64,000 nucleotides of DNA from Staphylococcus hyicus (lineage in GTDB: Bacteria > Bacillota > Bacilli > Staphylococcales > Staphylococcaceae). The notes beneath the pieces are model-generated. The model had not been told where the DNA came from. It was given only the letters and a program-made list of their open reading frames with translations, and did not search any database. This document shows, piece after piece, positions 1 through 7,867 of this stretch; position 1 is the first letter of the stretch; each line of letters opens with the position of its first letter. The translations under genes were made by a program, and so were the position numbers. The DNA lies in NCBI RefSeq assembly GCF_000816085.1, contig NZ_CP008747.1, positions 1,116,001 to 1,180,000 on the forward strand, in the 5' to 3' direction.

Positions 1-466
1 TATTAAATTGGTTGAATCAGTGATATTAGAATCAATCAAATTGTTAGAAAGTGAACTCGAATTATTATTAGAAGATAACGATAATCAGAAAGAGGTTGCA
101 CTATTAGAAAAAAGAGCTAAGAAGATTAATAAAGAAATTGAGCAGCTAGAGGGTGAAATTGATAGAATTCAAGAAGGATTTTTAGCAGGTCTATTTAATG
201 CTGAAGAAGCAGCTCAGATTAAAAAGAAGAAGAATAGTGAAGTTGATGTTAAAGAAAATGAACTTTTAGAAGTAAATAAAAGTATAGATAAAGTTTCAAA
301 TTCAACTAACTTAACCAGGCTTGATAGATGGCAAAATATATATAAAATGATAAATGACTCCAGTAATCCAACAAAGTTGAACGAAATATATAAAAGTATA
401 ATAAATGATATAGTAGTATCTAGAACTGTTTTTGATGAAATCGATGTACAAGTAAATTTTCTCTAG
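1..466 (+). CDS. Large serine recombinase, C-terminal part only
   Basis: The reading frame is open at the left edge of the window and ends at the TAG at 464-466, so only about the last 154 residues are visible. They form a long charged coiled coil rich in Glu and Lys, with a phrase of the type FLAGLFNAEEAAQIKKKK, which is typical of the coiled-coil tail of large serine integrases. The resolvase catalytic domain and zinc ribbon would lie upstream, outside the window. These enzymes insert phages and other elements at a specific attachment site next to their own gene. Here the gene ends about 60 bases before a truncated symporter gene, which fits an integrase beside its attachment junction. The family assignment rests on the tail alone, so it is likely but not certain. 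Confidence 0.72.
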   Translation, partial: IKLVESVILESIKLLESELELLLEDNDNQKEVALLEKRAKKINKEIEQLEGEIDRIQEGFLAGLFNAEEAAQIKKKKNSEVDVKENELLEVNKSIDKVSNSTNLTRLDRWQNIYKMINDSSNPTKLNEIYKSIINDIVVSRTVFDEIDVQVNFL

Positions 467-540
467 GGGAATAGGCTTTGACTGGTTTAAATATTGTGTC
501 GACCGCAAGGCAACATAGAGTGAGTACCATGGACGGTACA
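467..540. mobile_element. Probable right end (attachment junction) of integrated element
   Basis: Sequence up to about 528 continues from the recombinase and has no resemblance to a symporter. From the ATG at 529 the sequence codes for the family motif MDGTAIMQG of Na+/dicarboxylate or glutamate symporters. The junction therefore falls around 525-540, inside the host gene. That the joint is a serine-recombinase attachment site is inference; the other end of the element is outside the window. Confidence 0.55.
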
Positions 541-864
541 GCAATCATGCAAGGTGTTGCTACGATATTCATTGCACAATTGATGGGAGCAGATTTAACA
601 TTACTTCAATTAATTACTGTAGTGGCAATTGCTGTCATTGCCTCGGTCGGTACGGCAGGTGTACCTGGAGTAGGACTCATTATGCTTGCGATGGTATTAA
701 CTGCAGTAGGATTAAACCCTGCAGCAATTGGTATTATATTAGGTATTGATAGACTTCTAGATATGACACGTACGGCTGTAAATATTACAGGTGATGCCGC
801 ATGTGCTGTGATTTTATCTGAACGAGAAGGTCGTAAATTAAAAGGGAATATACACGCTGAATAA
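478..864 (+). pseudogene. Dicarboxylate/amino acid:cation symporter, 3' fragment
   Basis: From 529 the frame encodes the C-terminal third of a DAACS-family symporter (GltP/DctA/TcyP type). It carries the MDGTAIMQGVATIF motif, the glycine-rich GTAGVPGVG hairpin, and the helix with DRLLDMTRTAVNITGDA, which hold the sodium and substrate sites in this family. About 112 residues remain from a protein normally over 400. The roughly 17 codons before 529 belong to the inserted element and are not family sequence. The remaining frame has no stops or shifts, so the disruption may be recent. No ribosome-binding site precedes 529, and a fragment without the first helices should not transport. A strong terminator follows. 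Confidence 0.8.
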
Positions 865-874
865 TGAATATTTC

Positions 875-908
875 AAACGGGGTTGGACTTACGTCTAGCC
901 TCGTTTTT
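875..908 (+). terminator. Terminator of the symporter gene
   Basis: A 14-bp stem with G-T pairs (AAACGGGGTTGGAC with GTCTAGCCTCGTTT) closes a TTAC loop and runs into five T. It lies just past the symporter stop at 864. Confidence 0.8.
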
Positions 909-1244
909 CACTTGGCTAAATAATAAAAGTGCATTTTTTTAAAAGATGAATGTTTTGTGATAATAGTACAAGTGTTAAATGGAAACACCATTTATTATTA
1001 AACATAAATCAAAATATGTTCTTCATAATATAGATGAACTTTATTAATGAACACAAATATATTTTTGTGATAAATTAGGTTTGTCATAAGATTTGGAGTA
1101 GTTAGATTGGAATAATGATTCGTCAATTATTATTAAAGGCGAGAATATTATTAATTATATTTTTGGACATTGAGGACACTATTTCAATGTCTTTTACTAA
1201 TGCAGAAGTGTATTTAAAACATGGAAATAAAAGGTGTTATGTTT
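909..1244. other. Gene-free AT-rich stretch
   Basis: No convincing coding frame with a ribosome-binding site is seen. The stretch separates the symporter fragment from the small membrane protein at 1245. Confidence 0.5.
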
Positions 1245-1457
1245 ATGACAAACTTCATATTTGTATTTTTAATAACAGCTATTGTCTATTCAATGTTTAA
1301 GTATATGTACATTTTTATCTCACGGAAATTAAAACAGAGTAAAATCGCAAAAAATAACTACGTGGTTAAAGAAATACTTCTTTCAGCAAGCGGAAAATTT
1401 GATATTTTAGATCTTATAATTGTTTTTATTATAACTTTTATAGTGATTTATAAATAG
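1245..1457 (+). CDS. Small hypothetical membrane protein (70 aa)
   Basis: I do not recognise this protein. It has two hydrophobic helices, one near the N terminus (about residues 3-20, FIFVFLITAIVYSMF) and one at the C terminus (about 51-68, ending IVFIITFIVIYK), joined by a basic linker with several Lys. This suggests a two-pass membrane protein with the linker in the cytoplasm. The ATG at 1245 is preferred over in-frame ATGs at 1221 and 1239 because AAGGTG at 1231-1236 is eight bases upstream. It lies between two copies of the symporter 3' end, in a stretch that looks rearranged. Its role is unknown. Confidence 0.5.
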   Translation: MTNFIFVFLITAIVYSMFKYMYIFISRKLKQSKIAKNNYVVKEILLSASGKFDILDLIIVFIITFIVIYK

Positions 1458-1479
1458 ACGACATACAGTTATACATATG

Positions 1480-1653
1480 ATGGTATTAACTGCAGTATGA
1501 GTAAACCTTGCAGCAATTGGTATTATATTAGGTATTGATAGACTTCTAGATATGACACGTGCGGCTGTAAATATTACAGGTGATGTCGCATGTGCTGTGA
1601 TTTTATCTGAGCGAGAAGGTTGTAAATTAAAAGGGAATATACACGTTGAATAA
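1480..1653 (+). pseudogene. Second, decayed copy of the symporter 3' end
   Basis: This 174-base stretch aligns without gaps to 691-864, the last 58 codons of the symporter fragment, with eight mismatches by my count. One mismatch turns a glycine codon into TGA, so the frame is dead; others change Ala, Arg and Pro codons. Four of the eight are C to T changes. It begins abruptly in the middle of the symporter frame and is followed by a different terminator. It is a duplicated relic, either from an earlier insertion at the same gene or from a tandem paralogue that lost its 5' part. Confidence 0.88.
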
Positions 1654-1654
1654 C

Positions 1655-1696
1655 AAAAATCGCGTTGTCTCAAAACATGAGATCACGCGATTTTTT
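1655..1696 (+). terminator. Terminator between convergent units
   Basis: An inverted repeat pairs AAATCGCGT-GTCTC with GAGAT-ACGCGATTT around a loop of about seven bases and is followed by TTTTTT. It overlaps the stop codon of the minus-strand gene that ends at 1695. Confidence 0.8.
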
Positions 1697-1910
1697 ATTT
1701 ATGCTGTTTATAAAATAGCCATTTATAGATTATTGATAAGAGGGAAAATATGATGAAAGGTAAGAGACAGTATAGGGCGACGATGTAAAGATTTTCTGTC
1801 ACTTTAAAAATAAAAAAATTCATAACTAATAAAAATAAACTTGATATAAGTCCGGCTAAAGGTAATGCATTCAGATATGACAATAAATTCCTTTTGTATT
1901 TTTCTTTCAT
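1695..1910 (-). CDS. Small hypothetical membrane protein (71 aa)
   Basis: I do not recognise this protein. A basic N terminus (MKEKYKRN) precedes two hydrophobic helices, about residues 11-34 and 40-62, and a short basic tail, giving a two-pass membrane protein with both ends probably in the cytoplasm. The ATG at 1908-1910 is chosen because GGTGAT lies just upstream; a longer TTG start would place that site inside the gene. It converges on the decayed symporter copy and shares its terminator. Its function is unknown and it may be accessory. Confidence 0.5.
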   Translation of the reverse strand: MKEKYKRNLLSYLNALPLAGLISSLFLLVMNFFIFKVTENLYIVALYCLLPFIIFSLLSIIYKWLFYKQHK

Positions 1911-2569
1911 AATGATCACCAATGTTAATAAGTATTTTGATAATAAAAGATTAGAATTCTAAAATGAATACTTTAACTAAAGTTAGTTTATTATTTAAAT
2001 TTTATTATACCGATAGAAATAACACAATGTTAAACCATGTTTAAGGAACATTTAACATTTAGGTATTGCAAAATATATTTGTGTGTCATATACTTACTCG
2101 GGTGTAAATTCCACTTTAATTGAAGGTGTGTGTTTGAAATTTCTTTGCAAATAAAATGTCATTCTAATTTCATTTCTAAGAGACATTAAAATGAGAAATG
2201 AAGAAAGGAACATAAAATTTTCTATCTAAGGATACACCCGTAAAGGAACTGGGTATCACAATTGAAGATATAAGGGGAATTTATCTGTAATTGATGATGA
2301 TGCCACTAATAAGAAAAAGTAAAAATCAGTGGTTAATAAAGTAAAAATCCAATGATTCGCAGTTGCTTTTATATATAAATAAGTAAAAAATTGATGATCC
2401 ATGATTAAAATCATTGTGAATTATACATTAATTATGAAGATTTAAAGTTTAAAAATGATAAATATTCCATTTACCATATAATGGTAAATTTTTACAAAAA
2501 TCTTTTTGACTATAAATATACAATTTTATATATTATGTTATAAGATAACAGCATAGAAAGGACATAAGA
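1911..2569. other. Long AT-rich intergenic region with possible coding relics
   Basis: No intact gene is visible. Around 2215-2290 a frame reads like part of a protein (GITIEDIRGIYL) and continues as IDDDATNKKK only after a frame change, so this may be a decayed short gene. The last 100 bases hold the upstream region of the DsbA lipoprotein gene. Confidence 0.35.
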
Positions 2570-3148
2570 ATGAAATATTTGACTCATAAATTTTTAATAG
2601 TATTATTATTAATCACTGCGGGATTTTTAGGGGCATGTGGTAACAAAGAGAAAAAACATGAAATTATCGCATACGTAGACTTTAAGTGCCCATATTGTAA
2701 AAAATTTGATGAAAACATTATGTCAAAAATAACGAAGTCTTATATTGACACAGACAAAGCTACTGTGACATACGTTAATGCTGCTATATTAGGTGACGAA
2801 TCAAAATTAGGTTCTGCTGCCACGCATGCAGTTAAAGACATGGCACCAGAAAAATATTTGGAATTCAAAACTGCCATTTTTAAGCATCAAGGCCCAATTA
2901 GTAAAATGTGGTTAACAGAAGCATTTTTGGATAAAGAAATAGACAAGTTAAAATTAAATGATCAAATTACGCGTAATATCAAAAATGCATATAAAGATAA
3001 AAACAGTCAAGCTTGGAAAAACATGAAAGCAGATCAAAAGAGAATTGAAAAAGAGAAAATTGAAGAAATACCGGCTATTAAAATTGATGGTAAGTTGGTT
3101 AAAGATGTACACGATTATAATGATATTAAAACACAGTTAGACCAATAA
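2570..3148 (+). CDS. dsbA: DsbA-family thiol-disulfide lipoprotein
   Basis: A 192-residue thioredoxin-fold oxidase anchored outside the membrane. A lipoprotein signal ends in LGAC with the lipidated Cys at residue 23. The redox motif CPYC is at residues 40-43 and the cis-proline loop (EEIPAI) is near residue 168, with the helical insert of the DsbA fold between them. Length and layout match the known S. aureus DsbA lipoprotein, which oxidises thiols in exported proteins. The start has AAAGGA seven bases upstream. No DsbB-like partner lies nearby; staphylococcal DsbA is known to work without one. The gene stands alone with its own terminator, next to a surface adhesin, in an accessory-looking stretch. 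Confidence 0.85.
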   Translation: MKYLTHKFLIVLLLITAGFLGACGNKEKKHEIIAYVDFKCPYCKKFDENIMSKITKSYIDTDKATVTYVNAAILGDESKLGSAATHAVKDMAPEKYLEFKTAIFKHQGPISKMWLTEAFLDKEIDKLKLNDQITRNIKNAYKDKNSQAWKNMKADQKRIEKEKIEEIPAIKIDGKLVKDVHDYNDIKTQLDQ

Positions 3149-3201
3149 CTTATAGGTGTATGTTTGAAACGATTTCTCTTGATGCACTGTTCATTGTGAA
3201 A

Positions 3202-3236
3202 GTCGACAAAGTGAGTACTTTGCCGGCTTATTTTTT
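3202..3236 (+). terminator. Terminator of the DsbA gene
   Basis: An imperfect stem (GTCGACAAAG with CTTTGCCGGC) is followed by TTATTTTTT. A near-identical but perfect stem (GTCGACAAAG/CTTTGTCGAC) ends prsA at 14904-14930. Confidence 0.65.
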
Positions 3237-3514
3237 ATGCCAATATTCCAGAGTGTTTTTGTATAATTTTTACAGTTTAAGAATAATTTAAGAAGTATTT
3301 TATACAATTATTAGATGAAGTGTATTGTTAATAAATACTTAAGATGAATTTAATTTTATAATATTGCAAAACAAAAAATAGAGCTATATAATTACTGACG
3401 TGAAAGATATCAAATGGCAAAAACTACTTTAGAAGTTGTTTGCTATTACTGTAGTTTTAAGCATATCGGGTTATGAAGTTAATACAAAAATCTAAGAAGA
3501 CGGAGACAAATACT
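3237..3514. other. Upstream region of the surface protein gene
   Basis: AT-rich and without a coding frame. It should hold the adhesin promoter and a long untranslated leader, but I cannot pick one promoter with confidence. Confidence 0.4.
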
Positions 3515-5821
3515 ATGAACAACACACAAAGATACGGCATCAGAAAGTATAAAATCGGAGCAGCTTCTATCGCTTTAGGCACAGTTGTAGTAATAGGTAT
3601 GAGTGAAAGTAATGAAGCAGCGGCTTCTGAATATCATACAAGCCAAGTAACAACATCAGCACAATATGTTGCGCATCACGTTGAAGAAGTTTCAACAAGC
3701 GCTCAAGTAACAGCTTACAAAGAAAATGCCACGAATAACGAAGTGCAAAAGTATGTCAAGAATACTTCGACACATCAAGCACATAATAATGAGCATTTAA
3801 AACAGTATGGAACTGACCAACAGAGAGTAACGCCAATTGTAAAACCAGAAACTAAAGTAACAACAGCTGTAGAACCTAAAGTGATAGCAGCACCACAGTC
3901 AACTAAAGTCGTTGAAAGTCAAAAAGAAGCGCATCACCACATAAAAGGTACTGATGTTACGGAAAAAGTAACGGTTGTTGAAAGTAAAATCGAAGGTCAT
4001 GAAGGCAAAAAGAATATTACACCGCACAATGCAGAGCGTGTAACATTAAAATACAAATGGAAGTTTGATAATAGTATTAAAGCTGGAGACCATTTCCACT
4101 TTACAATTAGTAACAATGTAGATACACGAGGGGTTGCATTTAAGAAAAAAGTACCTGAAATCAAAGATAAACAAAATGTAGTTGCACGTGGAGAAGTATT
4201 AGAAAATAACAAAATACGATATACTTTTACAGATTATGTGAATTACAAGAAAGACATTAATGCAGAGTTGTCTTTGAATTTATATTTCAATCCAGTAACA
4301 GTACCAAATAGAAGCCGACAAACTGTCGTAGCGACACTTGGTAAGGTCGAAACGAAAGAAACATTTGATGTAAATTATTTAGACGGCGTGCATGATAGAA
4401 CAGGGTCAGGTGTAAAAGTAAATGGACGTATTCATAGGTTAGACAAAGACAATCGTATATTTACACATATTGCATATATCAATCCAGATAAAAAACATTT
4501 AAATGCTGTTGATGTAGTGGGATACTTCCGTAAAGGTGGTACACATGTGAGTCGTCCTAAAAATGTTCAAATATATGAATATGTTGGAAAACATCCTTTG
4601 GCTCAAAGTGTATATGCGGACTTTAATGTAGATGATTATAAGGAAGTAACTAAAAACGTAAACCTCATAGTTCAAGAAAATGGTCAATATAAAGCTACAT
4701 TAGGCAATTTAAATGGAAAAACTTATGTCATTCGCTTTGATGGTCAATATCATGAAAATGCAAATGATTTGAGTTTTGCTACAGAATTAACAGGTCATCA
4801 TCTTGTTAATGGATATTATGTACCTACTAAATTAACGTGGTTGAATGGCGTGACATTCTATTCAAACAACGCACACGGTAACGGTCATGATCGTTCTTTC
4901 AATGGCAAGAGTGAACATGTTGAAATTTCATATGATACTTATAAAACTGAACATCATACACAACAAGGTGTTTTAGAAGAAAGTTATGATTCCAAACCTA
5001 TCGTATCGATAACAGAGTCTGGATCAGAATTTGGACATGGACATTACCAAAAGACAGAAGAGATTGAAGATACTGTAACAACAGACTATATTACGCAACA
5101 AAATTTACTTGAATTTAATGAAGATAATACGTTACCTCCATCAATTTCAGGCCATGCACAAGGTACAATTGAAGAAATAGAAGATACGATGAAGACGGAT
5201 TATATAACAGAGCAAAATCTAATCGAATTTGAAGAAGAATTGCACATTGAACGCGGTGCACACGAAAATATGATATTTGAAGAAGACACAAATGATGATA
5301 AACCATTTATCAAAACTGGTGCGCATGAACCGATTGAAATAAATGAAAATTCCATTCCTAAAGAAAGTGGCAAGACGAAAGGTGTTATCATTGAAGAAGA
5401 GAGCAATCCAAATCATAATACACCACAACAACCTAAAGAAGAAATGCCTGAGAAGCCACAACCACCTATGTCACCTAATGGAGAATCACCTAAGATTAAA
5501 CATAATATCATACCAAAAAAAGAGAATAATAAAGGAATCGTCGATATTCACGGTAAAGGTAACAAAACACCTCAAAATAAACCGAATATGTCTGATTTGA
5601 GCAAAGATAACAATCAAAGACCATCAATGAGTGGACATCATAAAACGAAAGACAGACACGCAAGTATAACAATATCGCACACGAATCATAGAGCAGAACA
5701 ACGTCCAACATTGCCAGAAACAGGGCATTCTTCAGCACAACATTCTTATATTATAGGAACAGTATTAAGCATATTTGGATTTACTTTCTTAGTAAGAAGA
5801 AAATGTGAAAAACGTCATTAA
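3515..5821 (+). CDS. LPXTG surface adhesin, fibronectin/fibrinogen-binding type
   Basis: A 768-residue MSCRAMM. It has a YSIRK-like signal (YGIRKYKIGAASIALG), then about 130 residues of low-complexity linker, then two immunoglobulin-like adhesin domains of the N2/N3 type (roughly residues 140-470). Next come fibronectin-binding-type repeats with EEIEDT and FEEDTNDDKP motifs, a Pro/Lys/His-rich wall-spanning region, the sortase signal LPETG at residues 733-737, a membrane helix and a basic tail. Two repeats start at 5054 and 5165, a period of 37 codons. The ATG at 3515 is chosen because GGAG at 3502-3505 is nine bases upstream; the ATG at 3473 has no such site. The layout resembles S. aureus FnBPs and SpsD/SpsL of S. 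pseudintermedius. The actual ligand is inferred. Confidence 0.88.
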   Translation: MNNTQRYGIRKYKIGAASIALGTVVVIGMSESNEAAASEYHTSQVTTSAQYVAHHVEEVSTSAQVTAYKENATNNEVQKYVKNTSTHQAHNNEHLKQYGTDQQRVTPIVKPETKVTTAVEPKVIAAPQSTKVVESQKEAHHHIKGTDVTEKVTVVESKIEGHEGKKNITPHNAERVTLKYKWKFDNSIKAGDHFHFTISNNVDTRGVAFKKKVPEIKDKQNVVARGEVLENNKIRYTFTDYVNYKKDINAELSLNLYFNPVTVPNRSRQTVVATLGKVETKETFDVNYLDGVHDRTGSGVKVNGRIHRLDKDNRIFTHIAYINPDKKHLNAVDVVGYFRKGGTHVSRPKNVQIYEYVGKHPLAQSVYADFNVDDYKEVTKNVNLIVQENGQYKATLGNLNGKTYVIRFDGQYHENANDLSFATELTGHHLVNGYYVPTKLTWLNGVTFYSNNAHGNGHDRSFNGKSEHVEISYDTYKTEHHTQQGVLEESYDSKPIVSITESGSEFGHGHYQKTEEIEDTVTTDYITQQNLLEFNEDNTLPPSISGHAQGTIEEIEDTMKTDYITEQNLIEFEEELHIERGAHENMIFEEDTNDDKPFIKTGAHEPIEINENSIPKESGKTKGVIIEEESNPNHNTPQQPKEEMPEKPQPPMSPNGESPKIKHNIIPKKENNKGIVDIHGKGNKTPQNKPNMSDLSKDNNQRPSMSGHHKTKDRHASITISHTNHRAEQRPTLPETGHSSAQHSYIIGTVLSIFGFTFLVRRKCEKRH
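5054..5239 (+). repeat. Two in-frame 111-base repeats in the adhesin
   Basis: The segments beginning at 5054 and 5165 encode similar sequences (EEIEDT, then TDYIT-QNL-EF) one period of 37 codons apart. They resemble tandem fibronectin-binding repeats that add a beta-strand to fibronectin type I modules. Confidence 0.75.
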
Positions 5822-5865
5822 TTAATCTTGATTTAGTAAATTAATAAAGCTTAGGTAATAAATTG

Positions 5866-5904
5866 TGGACTAGGTGAAAGTATAAACCTAGTCCATTGTT
5901 TTTT
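5866..5904 (+). terminator. Terminator of the adhesin gene
   Basis: A perfect 10-bp stem, TGGACTAGGT with ACCTAGTCCA, is followed by TTGTTTTTT. Confidence 0.85.
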
Positions 5905-6069
5905 GAAAAGCTCAGATTTCTATCTGAATGACTTTATATATTCGTTTTGTTGAAAAACCGTGAGGAAAATTTTATATCTATTGCTTCAAATGTATTTAAT
6001 AAAGGCTAAATGGGAGAAATGTGCACATATTAACGTTATTGCACAAAAGTATTAGGGAGGGGTGAGGAT

Positions 6070-6369
6070 CTGAAAAAGCTTGTTATTATTTTTTATATTA
6101 TTTTCCTATTTAGTATACTATACATGATATGGAATCCTTTTTATATTTTGAATTATGAAGGAGCAGATATCGTTATTGCAACACACGCATTATCTTTTAG
6201 TTTTTTAATTATTTCTACAATGTTATGTATTTTTGATAAAATGAGACGAGATACATGGGTTTTAAGTATTATTTTAGCACTCGTTATGATGTTTATTGCT
6301 ACGCCTATATTACTATTTTTATACTTTTTTGGCATACCTTTTATTTTAGAAGCGTGTTTAAGTTTATAG
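6070..6369 (+). CDS. Small hypothetical membrane protein, probable CTG start
   Basis: Unrecognised and about 99 residues long. Three hydrophobic helices are visible: an N-terminal one after LKKLV, one around IATHALSFSFLIISTML, and one around SIILALVMMFIATPILLFLYFF. The first ATG in frame (6124) has no ribosome-binding site and would cut the first helix. A very strong site, GGAGG at 6056-6060, lies nine bases before an in-frame CTG at 6070, and the codons from 6070 encode a good signal-anchor helix. I therefore place the start at the CTG, with ATG 6124 as the fallback. It follows the adhesin and its terminator. Function unknown. Confidence 0.5.
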   Translation: MKKLVIIFYIIFLFSILYMIWNPFYILNYEGADIVIATHALSFSFLIISTMLCIFDKMRRDTWVLSIILALVMMFIATPILLFLYFFGIPFILEACLSL

Positions 6370-6514
6370 GTATATAGGACCAATGAAAGTAAACAATGTG
6401 ATTGATATCACCCAAAGGTAAAAGCTTCAAGAGACAAAATATCATTGTTATTTTCTTCACGCTTCATGTAGCTCCCACGCGTCTTTGGGAGTAAATAATA
6501 GGAGAATCAAAAAG

Positions 6515-6598
6515 ATGCGTGAATATAAACCTTCGAAGAAAAAGACATTCGCTCACAACTTTTCTGTCGGAATTGCCTTAAATGGAAATCACGAATAA
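6515..6598 (+). CDS. Very short basic reading frame (27 aa)
   Basis: GGAG at 6501 precedes an ATG at 6515 and a 27-codon frame starting MREYKPSKKKTFAHNF. It is basic, without a membrane helix. It may be a real small peptide or the start of a decayed gene. Weak support. Confidence 0.25.
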   Translation: MREYKPSKKKTFAHNFSVGIALNGNHE

Positions 6599-6603
6599 CA
6601 ATT

Positions 6604-6639
6604 AAAAAACCGCTTAAAGCAATGAGCTTTAGCGGTTTA
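6604..6639 (-). terminator. Terminator of the minus-strand membrane gene
   Basis: The 13-bp stem AAACCGCTAAAGC, with one bulged base, closes a short loop. Read on the minus strand it runs into six T. It lies just past the stop of the gene at 6655-6897. Confidence 0.8.
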
Positions 6640-6654
6640 TTGACAGTGAACGTA

Positions 6655-6897
6655 TTACTTCTTTTGATTACGGCGCATTTTAACTTGAAAATGGTAACAT
6701 TCAAATATAATAATGATGATACAAATCAATATGATTTTAAAGGATTCATTATGCCAACCTTTGAGCCAAAAATCTATGAAAAAAATAATTACCGCAATGC
6801 ACGCAGCGCCAATATTAAAAATCCAATGCGTACTTTGATAGACGCCAATTACAATAAAACATGCTAATATTAATGTGAGTAAAATAATAAAAAACAT
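6655..6897 (-). CDS. Small hypothetical membrane protein (80 aa)
   Basis: Unrecognised. Three closely spaced hydrophobic helices cover most of the protein, about residues 1-20, 26-44 and 53-66, and the tail is basic (KMRRNQKK), so the C terminus is probably cytoplasmic. GAGGTG sits six bases upstream of the ATG, and a clean terminator follows, so it is probably a real single-gene unit. It is divergent from the regulator gene at 7288 across about 390 bases. Function unknown. Confidence 0.55.
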   Translation of the reverse strand: MFFIILLTLILACFIVIGVYQSTHWIFNIGAACIAVIIFFIDFWLKGWHNESFKIILICIIIIIFECYHFQVKMRRNQKK

Positions 6898-7287
6898 AAT
6901 TCACCTCAAAATGTATATCTATTCATTTTAAATTCATAAATTGATGTAGAAATGCATTACATAATTTACAAATATTTTGGCTACTTCTATTTTATTGAAT
7001 AATAATATTAATGATAAGTCAATGCATTCATACTAAACTTAAAGATTTTTAGTGCATAATTAAGGCGGTGTCACAAGGCGGCGTACCAATTTTTTATTTT
7101 TTTCATCAAAGTGATGTTTTTGATTTTTGTGACAATTGTGGCTATTTATAAATTATAATGTTTCTACAAAAACGCTCTTTTCATTTTTCGAGTTTTGTAT
7201 TAATATGTAATTTGTGTTTCAAGAATTGTGTAGATTTGCAATTACTTGTGTGCGGATAAATTTTAGACTAGAAAGGTAGTTATAGTA
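6898..7287. other. Divergent intergenic region
   Basis: About 390 bases between a minus-strand membrane gene and a plus-strand regulator. It is AT-rich with long T runs, and I see no coding frame. It must hold both promoters. AAAGG at 7273-7277 is the regulator's ribosome-binding site. Confidence 0.4.
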
Positions 7288-7752
7288 ATGGATAGACAAA
7301 GTTTTACTGATTTAATTCAAATGAAATTTAAAATGGTGCGTATTGAAGCGGGATATACGCAAGATACAATGGCTCAAACAATTGGCTTATCTAAAAAGAC
7401 TTTAGTACAAATAGAAAAAGAACGTGTTTTACCAAACTGGACAACATGTGTATCAATTTGTTCATTATTCAGAGATTCAGAAGTCCTTAACAGTACGTTT
7501 GGATGTGATCCTTTAGAAATGGTTCAAACAATTTCACGAGGACAATCTGCATATCCAAATTATTCTACTATTAGTGACATATATTGGGATACAATTGATA
7601 CTAAAGGTGGTTACATTTTACAAAGTAACAAAGTCAGTGAGCTGTACCGCATTTTAGACACTGAGAAGCAACCTGTTTTCGGTACACCAAAATTAAGAGA
7701 AGCAGAAACTTATTTTCAACGTAATGTGAAAGAAGATCTTATTCGCGCATAA
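7288..7752 (+). CDS. XRE-family transcriptional regulator
   Basis: A 154-residue DNA-binding protein. Residues about 10-70 form a helix-turn-helix of the Cro/CI type, with MVRIEAGYTQDTMAQTIGLSKKTLVQIEKER holding the turn and recognition helix. The C-terminal half (GGYILQSNKVSELYRILD) is not a domain I can name; it may sense a ligand or mediate dimers. The gene stands alone with its own strong terminator, upstream of yheB. A regulator of this shape is found in the same position in other staphylococci as I recall, but its targets are not evident from the sequence. Confidence 0.75.
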   Translation: MDRQSFTDLIQMKFKMVRIEAGYTQDTMAQTIGLSKKTLVQIEKERVLPNWTTCVSICSLFRDSEVLNSTFGCDPLEMVQTISRGQSAYPNYSTISDIYWDTIDTKGGYILQSNKVSELYRILDTEKQPVFGTPKLREAETYFQRNVKEDLIRA

Positions 7753-7767
7753 ATTATATAAATTTTT

Positions 7768-7801
7768 AAGTAGGCTCTTTCCCCTAAAGAGTCTACTTTT
7801 T
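7768..7801 (+). terminator. Terminator of the XRE regulator gene
   Basis: AAGTAGGCTCTTT pairs with AAAGAGTCTACTTT around CCCCT and ends in a T run. Confidence 0.85.
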
Positions 7802-7867
7802 GTTTATAATGATAGAATAGTGGATATATACGTTAATTAAAAGTAAGCGGTAAGGGAGTATACTTTA

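Noticed and set aside
1115..1300. Plus-strand frame overlapping the small membrane gene
   Set aside because: No ribosome-binding site, and it overlaps a better supported frame with a good one.
1407..1673. Minus-strand frame opposite the decayed symporter copy
   Set aside because: It mirrors the antisense of the duplicated fragment, has no ribosome-binding site and no protein-like features of its own.
3202..3236. Repeat of the GTCGACAAAG hairpin near DsbA and prsA as a mobile repeat
   Set aside because: Both copies act as terminators and have T runs; only two copies were seen, so similarity of terminators is the simpler reading.
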